The translations under genes and the position numbers were made by a program. 64,000 bases of DNA from contig NZ_CP129674.1 in assembly GCF_041080795.1 (NCBI RefSeq), positions 2,232,001 to 2,296,000 on the forward strand, written 5' to 3'. This stretch comes from Bifidobacterium sp. WK041_4_12. GTDB taxonomy: Bacteria > Actinomycetota > Actinomycetes > Actinomycetales > Bifidobacteriaceae. This document shows, one piece after another, positions 1 to 7,552 of this stretch (the first letter of the stretch is position 1; each line of letters opens with the position of its first letter). The notes beneath the pieces were generated by a model. The model worked only from the letters and a program-made list of their open reading frames with translations. It did not search any database and was not told the origin of the DNA.

Positions 1-226
1 ACTTTGCCGGTTTCACCAATGCGTCGAGAGCCTGCACGGTTTCCTCGATCGTGGTGCCATAGCCGAAACGATGCAGTATATACAGATCACGACAACCAGT
101 GTTCAGACGACCCAGGCTTCCCTCTATTCCACTTTCAATCGCCTCTATTTCGAACCCCTCATTAATTGCACTTGGCTCGACAGAATCACCCGAGCTTTTG
201 GTTTGCCGAGCTAGCCCAGGAATCCC
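1..226 (-). pseudogene. Aldo/keto reductase remnant, cut by the window edge
   Basis: Reading the minus strand from about 226 down to the window edge gives an uninterrupted frame that includes IEGSLGRLNTGCRDLYILHR followed by FGYGTTIEETVQALDALV. This is the stretch of aldo/keto reductases around the catalytic histidine (LYxxHR) and the helix after it. The frame is closed upstream by a TAA at 227-229 and has no start codon, and the expected N-terminal barrel strands with the catalytic Asp and Tyr are not visible upstream. I read it as a 5'-truncated or frameshifted gene whose 3' part lies outside the window. It is unrelated in position to the intact aldo/keto reductase at 10445. Confidence 0.55.
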
Positions 227-1064
227 TTATGAACTCCACACTGCGCCCGCCCGCATAACAGGTAAAAGCGTTACCTGGTTGCCAGGCGCTTTAGCTGGGG
301 TGCCACGAGTGGCATTCTGATCGACCGTCCACTGCTGCTGGCTTGTGTCCGGACATCCGAAGGGCATTCCCCCAATAACATGGGCGGAACTTGCAATTCC
401 CTATGCTCCTAACGGCATGTGCCTCAGATCGCTTCCTTTAATACCTTCACAGAAGATTGCCCAAGCCATGGTGTTACGGTTGCACAATCGTACAAGAGCG
501 TACTCATCGTTTTACCTTGCGAAACCGTTGTTTTATCGTGTGAGCAGATACCGCGTCCCATATCAGTACATCCTTCAGGACCATCCTCAGTACTAAGAGA
601 TACCATTGTCTGGGAAGTAGACACCACTGACCCGATCGAAACGACCATAATAACGCAAACCCATTGAATATTAGCCCTCTGCTTACCTGCTTTGAAGATT
701 CCGACCGATATCAGGTAATCCAATACAGACTAGGATCTTAAGTTGGCTTCAAATCACGATATGGGACAGTGCCGTGGAGAATTCTATTATTCCGGAACCA
801 GATACCTGCTCGTGCGTCATCATCGGCGCTCCAATTTATGGCATCACACGCACACCGTTGTGCCCAGTCAAACACCACCCATCCTGGTCTCGTGCCGGTC
901 ATCGAGGCTTGAGTTCGATGCAACCACACTCTGATATGCATGCTCACCCGAACGGGGCTTCTTGAACTCAGAGCAAACCAGACGCAAAAACGCGGGCACC
1001 TCGGAAATTACCAATAAGCATATTCTTCCACAAGCAACGTCACAGCGAAGTAGAATATCAATAC
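227..1064. other. Gene-poor stretch, no supported gene
   Basis: Only short overlapping open frames occur here on both strands and none shows a recognisable domain or a good ribosome binding site. A 99-residue minus-strand frame at 424-723 has a hydrophobic N-terminal segment, but it starts with TTG and lacks a Shine-Dalgarno site. The stretch is probably decayed sequence left of the ISL3 element. Confidence 0.4.
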
Positions 1065-2393
1065 GGCCTTTCGCTGTTTGGTGTGGGTGGGCTGGTTATA
1101 TGGTGACGGTGGCTAGGTCGAGCTTGCCGCGGGTCAGGTAGATCATCGTGGAGAAGTAGTCCATGTTGCGCAAGCCGCGGGCTCGGGTTTTGATGTGTTG
1201 GATGATGCCGTTCAATCCCTCGAGGATCGCGTTGGTGCACCGGTGGTCGAAATACGTGAGGATGTCCTGCCAGTGACGACGGATCCGGCGGGCGAGGGTT
1301 TTCATGGGTTCCAGACGGGAGTGCATCATCCACGAGCACAATGTCTGGAACCCGGCTTCGGCCTGCATCCGGCTCGTGCCGGTGGCGTGGATGTCCTGGA
1401 GGGTCTCGCGCATCCGGCGGGCGCGTCCGGTCTTGACCCGTTGTTTCTGCAGGTTATGCTTGGTCTCCAGCTGGAGCCCGGTCAGGCCCTCCTCGTTGCG
1501 CAGCCACAGGTATTTCGTGCGCCTGAGCGGGGGGTTGCGCCCGGCCTGCGTCTTGCGGACCTTGTCGACGGCCTCGTTGGCGTGCTTGATCACATGGAAC
1601 TTGTCGATCACCTTGGCGGCGTTGGGCAGGTGTTCGCGGATGCCCTTGGCGAACCCCAGGCTCATGTCGCAGGTGACCAGTGTCACCCGGTTCGGGTCAC
1701 CGTTGTGGTCCATGAAATCCAACGCGAACCGTTTGACGGTGTTCGCGTCCTTGCCGGGCACCACGCAGATCACGTTGCGCTCCGCCAGATCGGCGACCAC
1801 GGTGATGTACCGGTGGCCTTTGCGGCTGGTCTCGTCGATGCCGATCGCCTCCACGCCCGTGTAATCCTCGTACAGGCGGGCCTGGTCCACATCATGTCTG
1901 ATGAACCGCCACAATCTCGTGTCATGTTCGCCGACCTGCCCGGCTATGTCCGCGACCGGCTGGCTTTTCGCCAGCTCCACGACCATCGCCTCGAACAACA
2001 GCGTGAACCCGCTGCCTGGACGGGCCCACGGCACCGGCACCGCACGCACGCCGTGCTCGGGGCATGATACGCGCGGCACGCCCGCGTGGATGAACGCCTT
2101 GTACTGGAAGAAGTTCAAGTGCCGCCACACCCGGTTCCTGACATCATGCATCGGGCACTCCTCCCGCCCGCACTCCGCATGCGGGCAAGAAAAACGCGAG
2201 CCGGGCTCGAATCCGATCATGATGTGCAATTCGCGTCTGCCGCCCTCCCCGTCACGCAACTCCACACCCGAAACCCTCCAGGAATCAGGCAACTGCAAGG
2301 CGGCGGTGAACAACAACGTGGTATCCATACCCCCAAACTACCCGCCAGCCACCTCCACCCGACCAGCCCACCCACACCAAACAGCGAAAAGCC
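1065..2393 (-). mobile_element. ISL3-family insertion sequence, apparently complete
   Basis: The element is bounded by near-perfect terminal inverted repeats of 33 bp at 1065-1097 and 2361-2393. Both read inward as GGC(C/T)TTTCGCTG followed by TTTGGTGTGGGTGGGCTGGT. It carries one intact transposase gene on the minus strand. ISL3 elements normally leave 8-bp target duplications, but the 8 bases on either side here (1057-1064 and 2394-2401) do not match. This suggests later rearrangement or recombination between copies. To its right the reading frame of a membrane protein begins abruptly. Confidence 0.85.
1096..2328 (-). CDS. ISL3-family transposase
   Basis: The 410-residue product has the ISL3 layout: an N-terminal zinc-binding region with paired cysteines (CPHAECGREECPMH, then CPEHG), a helix-turn-helix segment, and a DDE catalytic core. 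The likely acidic residues are in GIDETS (about residue 165), VTCDMS (about 220) and the late LEGLNGIIQ segment. Length matches full-size members and no frameshift is seen, so the enzyme may be active. The stop codon lies inside the left inverted repeat, which is common in this family. It is the only gene of the element. Confidence 0.93.
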   Translation of the reverse strand: MDTTLLFTAALQLPDSWRVSGVELRDGEGGRRELHIMIGFEPGSRFSCPHAECGREECPMHDVRNRVWRHLNFFQYKAFIHAGVPRVSCPEHGVRAVPVPWARPGSGFTLLFEAMVVELAKSQPVADIAGQVGEHDTRLWRFIRHDVDQARLYEDYTGVEAIGIDETSRKGHRYITVVADLAERNVICVVPGKDANTVKRFALDFMDHNGDPNRVTLVTCDMSLGFAKGIREHLPNAAKVIDKFHVIKHANEAVDKVRKTQAGRNPPLRRTKYLWLRNEEGLTGLQLETKHNLQKQRVKTGRARRMRETLQDIHATGTSRMQAEAGFQTLCSWMMHSRLEPMKTLARRIRRHWQDILTYFDHRCTNAILEGLNGIIQHIKTRARGLRNMDYFSTMIYLTRGKLDLATVTI

Positions 2394-2395
2394 TG

Positions 2396-2683
2396 TATTT
2401 CAGCCTTTCTTTCGTGGCGCTGTGCCTTATTTTCCTCGCCATCCAGATCGTGCGCGCACAGGTGAGCTTTGATCAGAAGGGCTATCTCCTTGGAATCTCA
2501 CTGATCGCTGCCAGTCTCATCGTGATCTATGGGCTCACACCCCTCGCCACGCACCTGCTTGCGAACGCATTCACCGGAGCAGGCGGGGCATTCCGGGCAG
2601 TGGCCACTCTCGTTGTCATCGCGGGCCTCGTATGGATTTCTTCCGCAGGCCACGGCTGGGAAAAGATACGTCACCATCAGTAA
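2396..2683 (+). pseudogene. C-terminal remnant of an integral membrane protein
   Basis: Directly right of the ISL3 right end an open plus-strand frame encodes about 95 residues with three hydrophobic stretches (starting YFSLSFVALCLIFLAIQIV, then LLGISLIAASLIVIYGL, then AVATLVVIAGLVWISS). It ends at a TAA at 2681-2683. Upstream, the frame continues only into the insertion sequence, so the native start is missing. I do not recognise the family. The most likely reading is a membrane-protein gene truncated by the insertion or by an associated deletion; its 5' half was not found on the left side of the element. Confidence 0.5.
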
Positions 2684-2737
2684 TCCGACGCTCGCCCACA
2701 GGCGGTTCCCAAATATTTCTCGGTAATTTTCCGATTC

Positions 2738-2751
2738 TTGACTGCGGTCAA
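2738..2751. promoter_or_regulatory. Crp/Fnr-type palindrome upstream of the P1B ATPase
   Basis: TTGACTGCGGTCAA is a TTGAC-N4-GTCAA palindrome 52 bp upstream of the ATPase start. This is the general shape bound by Crp/Fnr-family proteins (FNR: TTGAT-N4-ATCAA). A second copy of the same type lies at 4677-4690, and a Crp/Fnr-family gene is encoded at the end of the cluster, which makes it a plausible operator. Confidence 0.5.
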
Positions 2752-2803
2752 CTTCTCCTGCTCTCTGCCCTCCTAGGTTTAAAGGCAGAACAAAGGAGAA
2801 AAG

Positions 2804-4705
2804 ATGTTAACCCTACAGAAGTTTTTCGCAAACAATAAACGCACCATAGTCATCGGCATGACGGTTTTCGTCGCCGCCGCACTCCTGCTTCAATACGCGT
2901 TCGGCCTCGGATTCATCTCCAACTGGCTGTATGGAGCGGTTGGCGTGATAGGACTTGTACCGCTGATTATCAAGGCCATCAACTCGTTGAAGTTCAAAGT
3001 CGTCTCCATTGAGCTGTTGGTGAGTGTGGCGGTCATCGGCGCACTCATCATCGGCGAGTTCAGCGAGGCGGGAATCGTCACATGGCTCTTCCTGCTGGGT
3101 GAAGTCATTGAAGATGCGACTCTCGCCAAGACGCGCTCGGCCATCAAGGAGCTTACGGAACTCGCGCCGCAGACGGCCTGGCGCGTGGAGTCCCCCACCG
3201 ATCGCAACGCCGAAGAGGTGGATGTGGACGAAATCGACGAGGACGACTACCTCCTGGTGAAAACGGGAAGTCAAGTACCGGTAGATGGCCGCATTGTTTT
3301 CGGCGATGGTCATCTTGACGAGGCAAGCGTCACCGGCGAGCCGCTCCCCCGCCATAAAAGCGCGGAGGGTAGCGACGAGGTATTCGCCGGCACCAATCTC
3401 ACCGACGGAACCATTGTGGTGCAGGCCACCAAGGTGGGCGAGGACACCGTCTTCGGAAAGATTCTCGAACTCGTAGAAGAGGCCGAGGATTCCAAGACCG
3501 GCGCCCAGCGTTTTATCGATCGCTTCTCCAAGTACTACACGCCCGTCGTACTGCTCATCGCGCTCATCGTTGGCATCGTCACCCAAGACGTCCGCCTCGC
3601 CATTACCATCCTCGTGCTGGGTTGCCCTGGTGCGTTGGTGATCGGAGTTCCGGTTTCCAACGTCGCAGGTATCGGTCTCGGCGCACGGCACGGCGTGCTG
3701 GCAAAGGGCGCGCAAATGCTGCAGTCGCTCAGTGAGGTGGATACCGTCGTCTTCGATAAGACCGGCACCCTCACCACCGGTCACCCCGCGGTGGTGCACG
3801 CACAGACGCTTTCGGAGGACGTCCTCGCCTGGCATCTCGCCGCCAGCGCCGAACGCGAATCCTCTCACCCATTGGCCGCCGCCATCATCGAATATGCACG
3901 CACCACACACTCCATCGACATCGCGAACCTCCCGGCAGTCTCGGAAACCCATGTCATCGCCGGCAAGGGAATCGTCGCAAGCGTCGAAGGGCACCACGTC
4001 GCCATCGGAAACGAAGCGCTACTGGCCGCCGAGAACATCGCCCTCACCACCGGCGACAACGACACTAACGAGTGGAAGCACCAAGGGCTTTCGCTGGTGT
4101 ACGTGGCAGTGGATGGCCAACTGCGCATCATCGCAGGAATCGGTGACGCACTGCGCCCAACTACCATTACCGCACTCTCCCAACTGAGAGAACGTGGCAT
4201 CAAGCATCTCGTCATGCTTTCGGGAGATGGACAAGCAACCGTCGACGCCATCGCCGGAGAGCTTGGCTTGGACGAAGCGCACGGAGGCCTCCTCCCACAA
4301 GACAAGGCGGACTTCATCAAGCAACTGCAAACCCAAGGACGTAAGGTGGCCTTCGTCGGTGACGGAATCAACGACAGCCCGGCTCTGGTGGCCGCGGATC
4401 TCGGCATCGCCATGGGCAACGGCACCGCGACGGCCGTCGAAATCTCGGATGTGGTGCTTCTCAACTCCGACATCTCCAAGCTGCCCACCGCCTACTCCAT
4501 CGCACGCTCGACGGTTGCGAACACACGCGAGAACATCGGCATCGCCCTGGCGACCGTGCTCTTCCTCTTCATCGGTCTCTTCGCCGGATTCATCTATATG
4601 GCATCGGGCATGTTGGTCCACGAGGCGAGCATTCTCATCGTGGTTGTCAACGCGCTTCGTCTGCTTCGCAAAAAACTTGACGGAGGTCAAGTGCGAAAGA
4701 ACTAG
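2804..4705 (+). CDS. P1B-type heavy-metal translocating ATPase
   Basis: The 633-residue membrane pump shows the P-type ATPase landmarks in order: transmembrane segments near residues 10-90, the actuator motif TGEP, a metal-site motif CPG (GCPGALVIGVP, near residue 275) instead of the usual CPC, the phosphorylation motif DKTGTLTTG (near 318), the P1B-specific HP dipeptide (SSHPLA, near 354) and GDGIND (near 520). There is no N-terminal metal-binding domain; a separate HMA protein is encoded just downstream. An AAAGGAG site 8 bp upstream supports the ATG. Substrate is uncertain: the CPG variant and lack of a His-rich tail do not single out copper, zinc or cadmium. Confidence 0.93.
   Translation: MLTLQKFFANNKRTIVIGMTVFVAAALLLQYAFGLGFISNWLYGAVGVIGLVPLIIKAINSLKFKVVSIELLVSVAVIGALIIGEFSEAGIVTWLFLLGEVIEDATLAKTRSAIKELTELAPQTAWRVESPTDRNAEEVDVDEIDEDDYLLVKTGSQVPVDGRIVFGDGHLDEASVTGEPLPRHKSAEGSDEVFAGTNLTDGTIVVQATKVGEDTVFGKILELVEEAEDSKTGAQRFIDRFSKYYTPVVLLIALIVGIVTQDVRLAITILVLGCPGALVIGVPVSNVAGIGLGARHGVLAKGAQMLQSLSEVDTVVFDKTGTLTTGHPAVVHAQTLSEDVLAWHLAASAERESSHPLAAAIIEYARTTHSIDIANLPAVSETHVIAGKGIVASVEGHHVAIGNEALLAAENIALTTGDNDTNEWKHQGLSLVYVAVDGQLRIIAGIGDALRPTTITALSQLRERGIKHLVMLSGDGQATVDAIAGELGLDEAHGGLLPQDKADFIKQLQTQGRKVAFVGDGINDSPALVAADLGIAMGNGTATAVEISDVVLLNSDISKLPTAYSIARSTVANTRENIGIALATVLFLFIGLFAGFIYMASGMLVHEASILIVVVNALRLLRKKLDGGQVRKN
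4677..4690. promoter_or_regulatory. Second Crp/Fnr-type palindrome, inside the ATPase 3' end
   Basis: TTGACGGAGGTCAA matches the TTGAC-N4-GTCAA pattern seen at 2738 and lies 76 bp before the HMA gene start, within the last codons of the ATPase. It could control an internal promoter for the HMA, Dps-like and Crp genes. A 10-bp tandem repeat, GTACGGAAAC twice, at 4738-4757 sits between it and the HMA start. Confidence 0.42.
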
Positions 4706-4766
4706 CCGCACTTAAAGTAAAAATCACAAGGAAACAAGTACGGAAACGTACGGAAACGAGGACATC

Positions 4767-4997
4767 ATGCATAAAGCAATTCTGAAGGTCAACGGGATGA
4801 CATGCCCGTCCTGCCTCACCACCATCCAAACGGCATTAACAAAGCAAAACGGCGTCGGAGAGGTCAACGTGCTCTTCAACGCAGGCAAGGTCAAGGCAGC
4901 CTTCGACGAGAACGCGACCGACGCACAGACTCTCGCCAACGTCGTCAGCGAGCTGGGTTATTCAGTAGAAAAAGTAACAGTAAAGGAGCAGAAATAA
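4767..4997 (+). CDS. Heavy-metal-associated (HMA) domain protein, CopZ-like
   Basis: This 76-residue protein is a single HMA fold. It opens with the metal-binding loop MTCPSC (residues 12-17), in which two cysteines bind a soft metal ion such as Cu(I), and ends with the family's GYSVEKV strand. Stand-alone HMA proteins deliver metal to P1B ATPases in the cytoplasm, and this one follows the ATPase by 61 bp. Its stop codon overlaps the next start (TAATG at 4995-4999), so it is translationally coupled to the Dps-like gene. The metal cannot be fixed from sequence alone. Confidence 0.88.
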   Translation: MHKAILKVNGMTCPSCLTTIQTALTKQNGVGEVNVLFNAGKVKAAFDENATDAQTLANVVSELGYSVEKVTVKEQK

Positions 4998-5584
4998 TGA
5001 CAAACACCACGAGCGCACAGCCCCTCACCCCACAGGAACGCTACGAGCAGGAAGCCGCGCAATCCGACAAGGACCACCACACCCCCACCGCTGGCGCGAT
5101 GACCGGCCACATCATCTCGAATCTCTTCCTCGACATCCTCAAGATTCGTCAAGCGAAGTTGTTCGCGAAGGGCACCACACGCCTCTTCCTCGAGCAGCAC
5201 GCCGCACAGTGGATCGCCGTTGAGACGGAAACGATTGAACGCCTCGACTCGGTGCTGGTCAGCGACAACGAGATGGTGCCGACCACGACTGAACAGCTCA
5301 ATGAATACGGCAAGCTCACCGAGGACCCGGTACGCAAATACGCAGCGGGCGAGGATCAGCTGACCGACCTCATTCACGACTTCGACTGGCAGCTCATCTT
5401 CGTCGGCAAGGCCATTGCCCTGGCGGATAATGAGGGTAAGACCGCGCTTAGCTCGGTTCTAAGCGACTTCCGCTTCTGGGCCAAGCAGCAGATTCTCGAG
5501 GCGCAGCTCTTCCTCGGCAACGATCCGACCGACGGTCTGTATAAGGAAGTCGATGATGATGACGACGACGATGACGACGAGTGA
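4997..5584 (+). CDS. Dps/ferritin-like protein with poly-aspartate tail
   Basis: The 195-residue product resembles the DNA-binding ferritin-like (Dps) family, especially in the segment DLIHDFDWQLIFVGKAIALA (about residues 130-150). Dps proteins oxidise and store iron in a hollow dodecamer and limit peroxide damage. The start is fixed by the AAAGGAG site at 4982-4988 and by the one-base overlap with the HMA stop. The C-terminus ends in nine consecutive aspartates and a glutamate, which is unusual and gives the protein an acidic, potentially metal-binding tail instead of a basic DNA-binding one. Its place between a metallochaperone and a Crp/Fnr regulator suggests a role in metal or redox stress. 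Confidence 0.75.
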   Translation: MTNTTSAQPLTPQERYEQEAAQSDKDHHTPTAGAMTGHIISNLFLDILKIRQAKLFAKGTTRLFLEQHAAQWIAVETETIERLDSVLVSDNEMVPTTTEQLNEYGKLTEDPVRKYAAGEDQLTDLIHDFDWQLIFVGKAIALADNEGKTALSSVLSDFRFWAKQQILEAQLFLGNDPTDGLYKEVDDDDDDDDDE

Positions 5585-5660
5585 GCCGTCAGCAAACAGG
5601 TAAATGAATGAGCCGAGGGTGAACTGGCCGGCGCGGCAGAGTGGTGAAAGGATGGGTATC

Positions 5661-6374
5661 GTGGAAAACATGGATAAGACGGTTAAAGATCCGAGTCATG
5701 CACATCACGTAAGCCCCACACACGACCACCGCTGCGCCGGACTTGTGCCGCTCTTCTCCGAACTGCCGCAAAACGACCAGGACTTCATCGACAGCCAACT
5801 GCATCACCGCATCTTCGAAATGGGCGATCAGGTGTTCATGCCCGGCGACGAGCTGAAGCTTCTCATCGTTGCCAGAGGCTCCATGAAGGTCTACCGCATG
5901 AGCCGCAGCGGGCGCGAACAACTGCTCCGCGTGCAGAAGCCCGGCGGGTACGAAGGCGAGGCGTGGCTGCTCGGTCAACCCAACGACTCTCTCTACGGAC
6001 AGGCCCTTGAAACCACTGAAGTGTGCCTTCTCTCCCACTCCGCCTTCCACAAAGTACTTCTTGAGCAGCCCCTCCTCAGTGTTCGGTTGCTGGAGCTCAA
6101 CGCCGCGAAGCTCGTCTCGTTGGAGCAGCTCAACGGGTTCCTCGGCATGGACCGTGTGGAGGAGCGTCTGGCCACCTATCTCCTCGATATCGCCAAGGCG
6201 TCAGGCTCGTTGCGTTTCAGCCTTCCGATCCGCATGAAAGAGCTGGCGCACCTTCTCGGCACCACACCCGAGACACTGTCGCGCAAGCTGAAGGTGCTGG
6301 AGGACGATGGGCTCATTGCACGGCGGCGGCGCGAGATTCAGATTCTCAACCAGGATGAGCTGGAAGATATCTGA
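5661..6374 (+). CDS. Crp/Fnr-family transcriptional regulator
   Basis: The protein has an N-terminal cyclic-nucleotide-binding beta-barrel domain (GDQVFMPGDELKLLIVARGS, with a later PGGYEGEAWLLGQ loop) and a C-terminal Crp-type helix-turn-helix (MKELAHLLGTTPETLSRKLK, then LEDDGLIARRRREIQIL). The frame is open from 5604, but I prefer the GTG at 5661, which has GAAAGG 9 bp upstream; ATG 5652 is too close to that site. The N-terminus carries several His residues and a Cys (HDHRC) that could sense metal or redox state, as in Fnr or FLP proteins. The two TTGAC-N4-GTCAA palindromes in this cluster are candidate targets. It ends at a strong hairpin. Confidence 0.87.
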   Translation: MENMDKTVKDPSHAHHVSPTHDHRCAGLVPLFSELPQNDQDFIDSQLHHRIFEMGDQVFMPGDELKLLIVARGSMKVYRMSRSGREQLLRVQKPGGYEGEAWLLGQPNDSLYGQALETTEVCLLSHSAFHKVLLEQPLLSVRLLELNAAKLVSLEQLNGFLGMDRVEERLATYLLDIAKASGSLRFSLPIRMKELAHLLGTTPETLSRKLKVLEDDGLIARRRREIQILNQDELEDI

Positions 6375-6378
6375 CGCC

Positions 6379-6422
6379 CTCTACCTGCACATCTGACGAA
6401 AAGTTCAGATGTGCAGGTAGAG
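6379..6422. terminator. Strong hairpin between convergent genes
   Basis: Two perfect 18-bp arms (6379-6396 and 6405-6422, CTCTACCTGCACATCTGA and its complement) enclose an 8-base loop. The hairpin lies between the stop codon of the Crp/Fnr gene and that of the convergent gene ending at 6430, so it probably terminates both. There is no clear U-tract on either strand. Confidence 0.65.
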
Positions 6423-6429
6423 TCTGAGT

Positions 6430-6945
6430 TCACTCATCCCCGACGAGCCGGGGCGCCGAGATCTGAGTGAAGATTGTGGCGAGAAGCTCATTCATCTTGC
6501 GTTCTTTTTTCATATCTTCTGCCTTCACCCCGAACACATACATATTCTGACGAAAAAGAAACCTCACTTTATCGATATCGTGCGTCCGCGTCTCATGAAG
6601 GCCGTGTTGCCGACCGTGATATTCGAGCGCAAAGCCGTACTGCGGATAGGCGATGTCAAAATAAGAGACCTTGCCACTCACCGGATCACACGTCTTCATA
6701 TTGACAACCGCACCCGTCAATCCGTGACGTTCCATCAGCAGACGGAGCCTGGTCTCCTGCGAGGAATCCGTTCCGGAACGGGGCATCGACACGGCCTTCA
6801 TGCACGCCTTTCGACCGCGAAAATTCAGGTCAGTTTCGAGAATTTCCTCAAATCTCCGCACACCCCCTGGAACGAAACTGCGCTGACGACGCATCAGCGA
6901 ATCACCGAGCACCACCAGCTCCTCGAGTGATATCCACTCCGCCAA
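6430..6945 (-). CDS. C-terminal DUF559-like endonuclease-fold protein, N-terminally truncated
   Basis: The 171-residue product matches the C-terminal half of bifidobacterial proteins that join an AbiEi-like N-terminal region to a DUF559/restriction-endonuclease-like domain: SLEELVVLGDSLMRR, then SGTDSSQETRLRLLMERHGL, then DIAYPQYGFALEYHGRQHG. The pattern D(I/M)AYP...EYxGRQH fits the acidic core of the endonuclease fold. Full-length relatives, as I recall them, are near 300 residues, so roughly the first 120 are missing here. Upstream sequence does not supply them. It may be a remnant that is still translated; its function is not known. Confidence 0.6.
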   Translation of the reverse strand: MAEWISLEELVVLGDSLMRRQRSFVPGGVRRFEEILETDLNFRGRKACMKAVSMPRSGTDSSQETRLRLLMERHGLTGAVVNMKTCDPVSGKVSYFDIAYPQYGFALEYHGRQHGLHETRTHDIDKVRFLFRQNMYVFGVKAEDMKKERKMNELLATIFTQISAPRLVGDE

Positions 6946-7109
6946 GAAAAACTCTTGCTGGCATCATCTTGTGTGCTCAATTTGTGTTATCTTAATGAAG
7001 GAACTATACGAGTCACCAGTTCAACCCTACTACCGCATGGGATTACACGGGCATGTAGCGTACCATTAACACGAAGAATTGGTTATGAAAAGCACGATAA
7101 ATTTCATCT

Positions 7110-7409
7110 TTACCAGACATGACCTCTTCCCTTCCACGTTGGGAGACTTCCCCTATTTATTTCTTCAAGCACCTGAACTGGGTCAGCCTTGCAAACATTG
7201 CAAATATTTAAGAATTCGGTTAGACAAACGGGAGCTGTCAACATTTTCCTGATATCTCGCACTCTGTTGTAGCTGATTGAGTCATTCATAAACTCGGCAA
7301 TATGGGTATTCGTCATATCTGTTTCAGTTATCAATCTATCGATTTCTTCTGAAGCGACTACGCTGCAATTTGACCGTTCGTATTTTCGCGTTGGCGCGCA
7401 CTGCATCAA
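7110..7409 (-). CDS. Small helix-turn-helix regulator (Xre-like)
   Basis: This 99-residue protein has the helical pattern of a Cro/C1-type DNA-binding domain: VASEEIDRLITETDMTNTHI, then a segment with SYNRVRDIRKMLTAP, then FLNICNVCKADPVQVLEEIN. Small regulators like this recur in bifidobacterial accessory DNA. The initiation codon is uncertain because the first 20 residues do not belong to the domain and no strong Shine-Dalgarno site is seen. It stands alone between the endonuclease-like fragment and the second P1B ATPase. Confidence 0.5.
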   Translation of the reverse strand: MMQCAPTRKYERSNCSVVASEEIDRLITETDMTNTHIAEFMNDSISYNRVRDIRKMLTAPVCLTEFLNICNVCKADPVQVLEEINRGSLPTWKGRGHVW

Positions 7410-7552
7410 ATCATGACATATATCACTTGCTGTATTCTTATATCAAGCGACATTCCCCATGCTGTCATAAAGTAACAAGTGTTATATTTCTGGTCGTGAA
7501 GAGTCTAAGAGAGGAATCCCCTCGCACACTTGTCACTTCGGTAGCTAGGAGC

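Noticed and set aside
424..723. 99-codon minus-strand frame with a hydrophobic N-terminal segment
   Set aside because: Starts with TTG, has no ribosome binding site and no recognised family; overlaps other frames of similar length.
1195..2067. 290-codon plus-strand frame
   Set aside because: Runs antisense inside the ISL3 transposase gene; its composition mirrors that gene.
2813..3997. 394-codon minus-strand frame
   Set aside because: Antisense shadow of the P1B ATPase.
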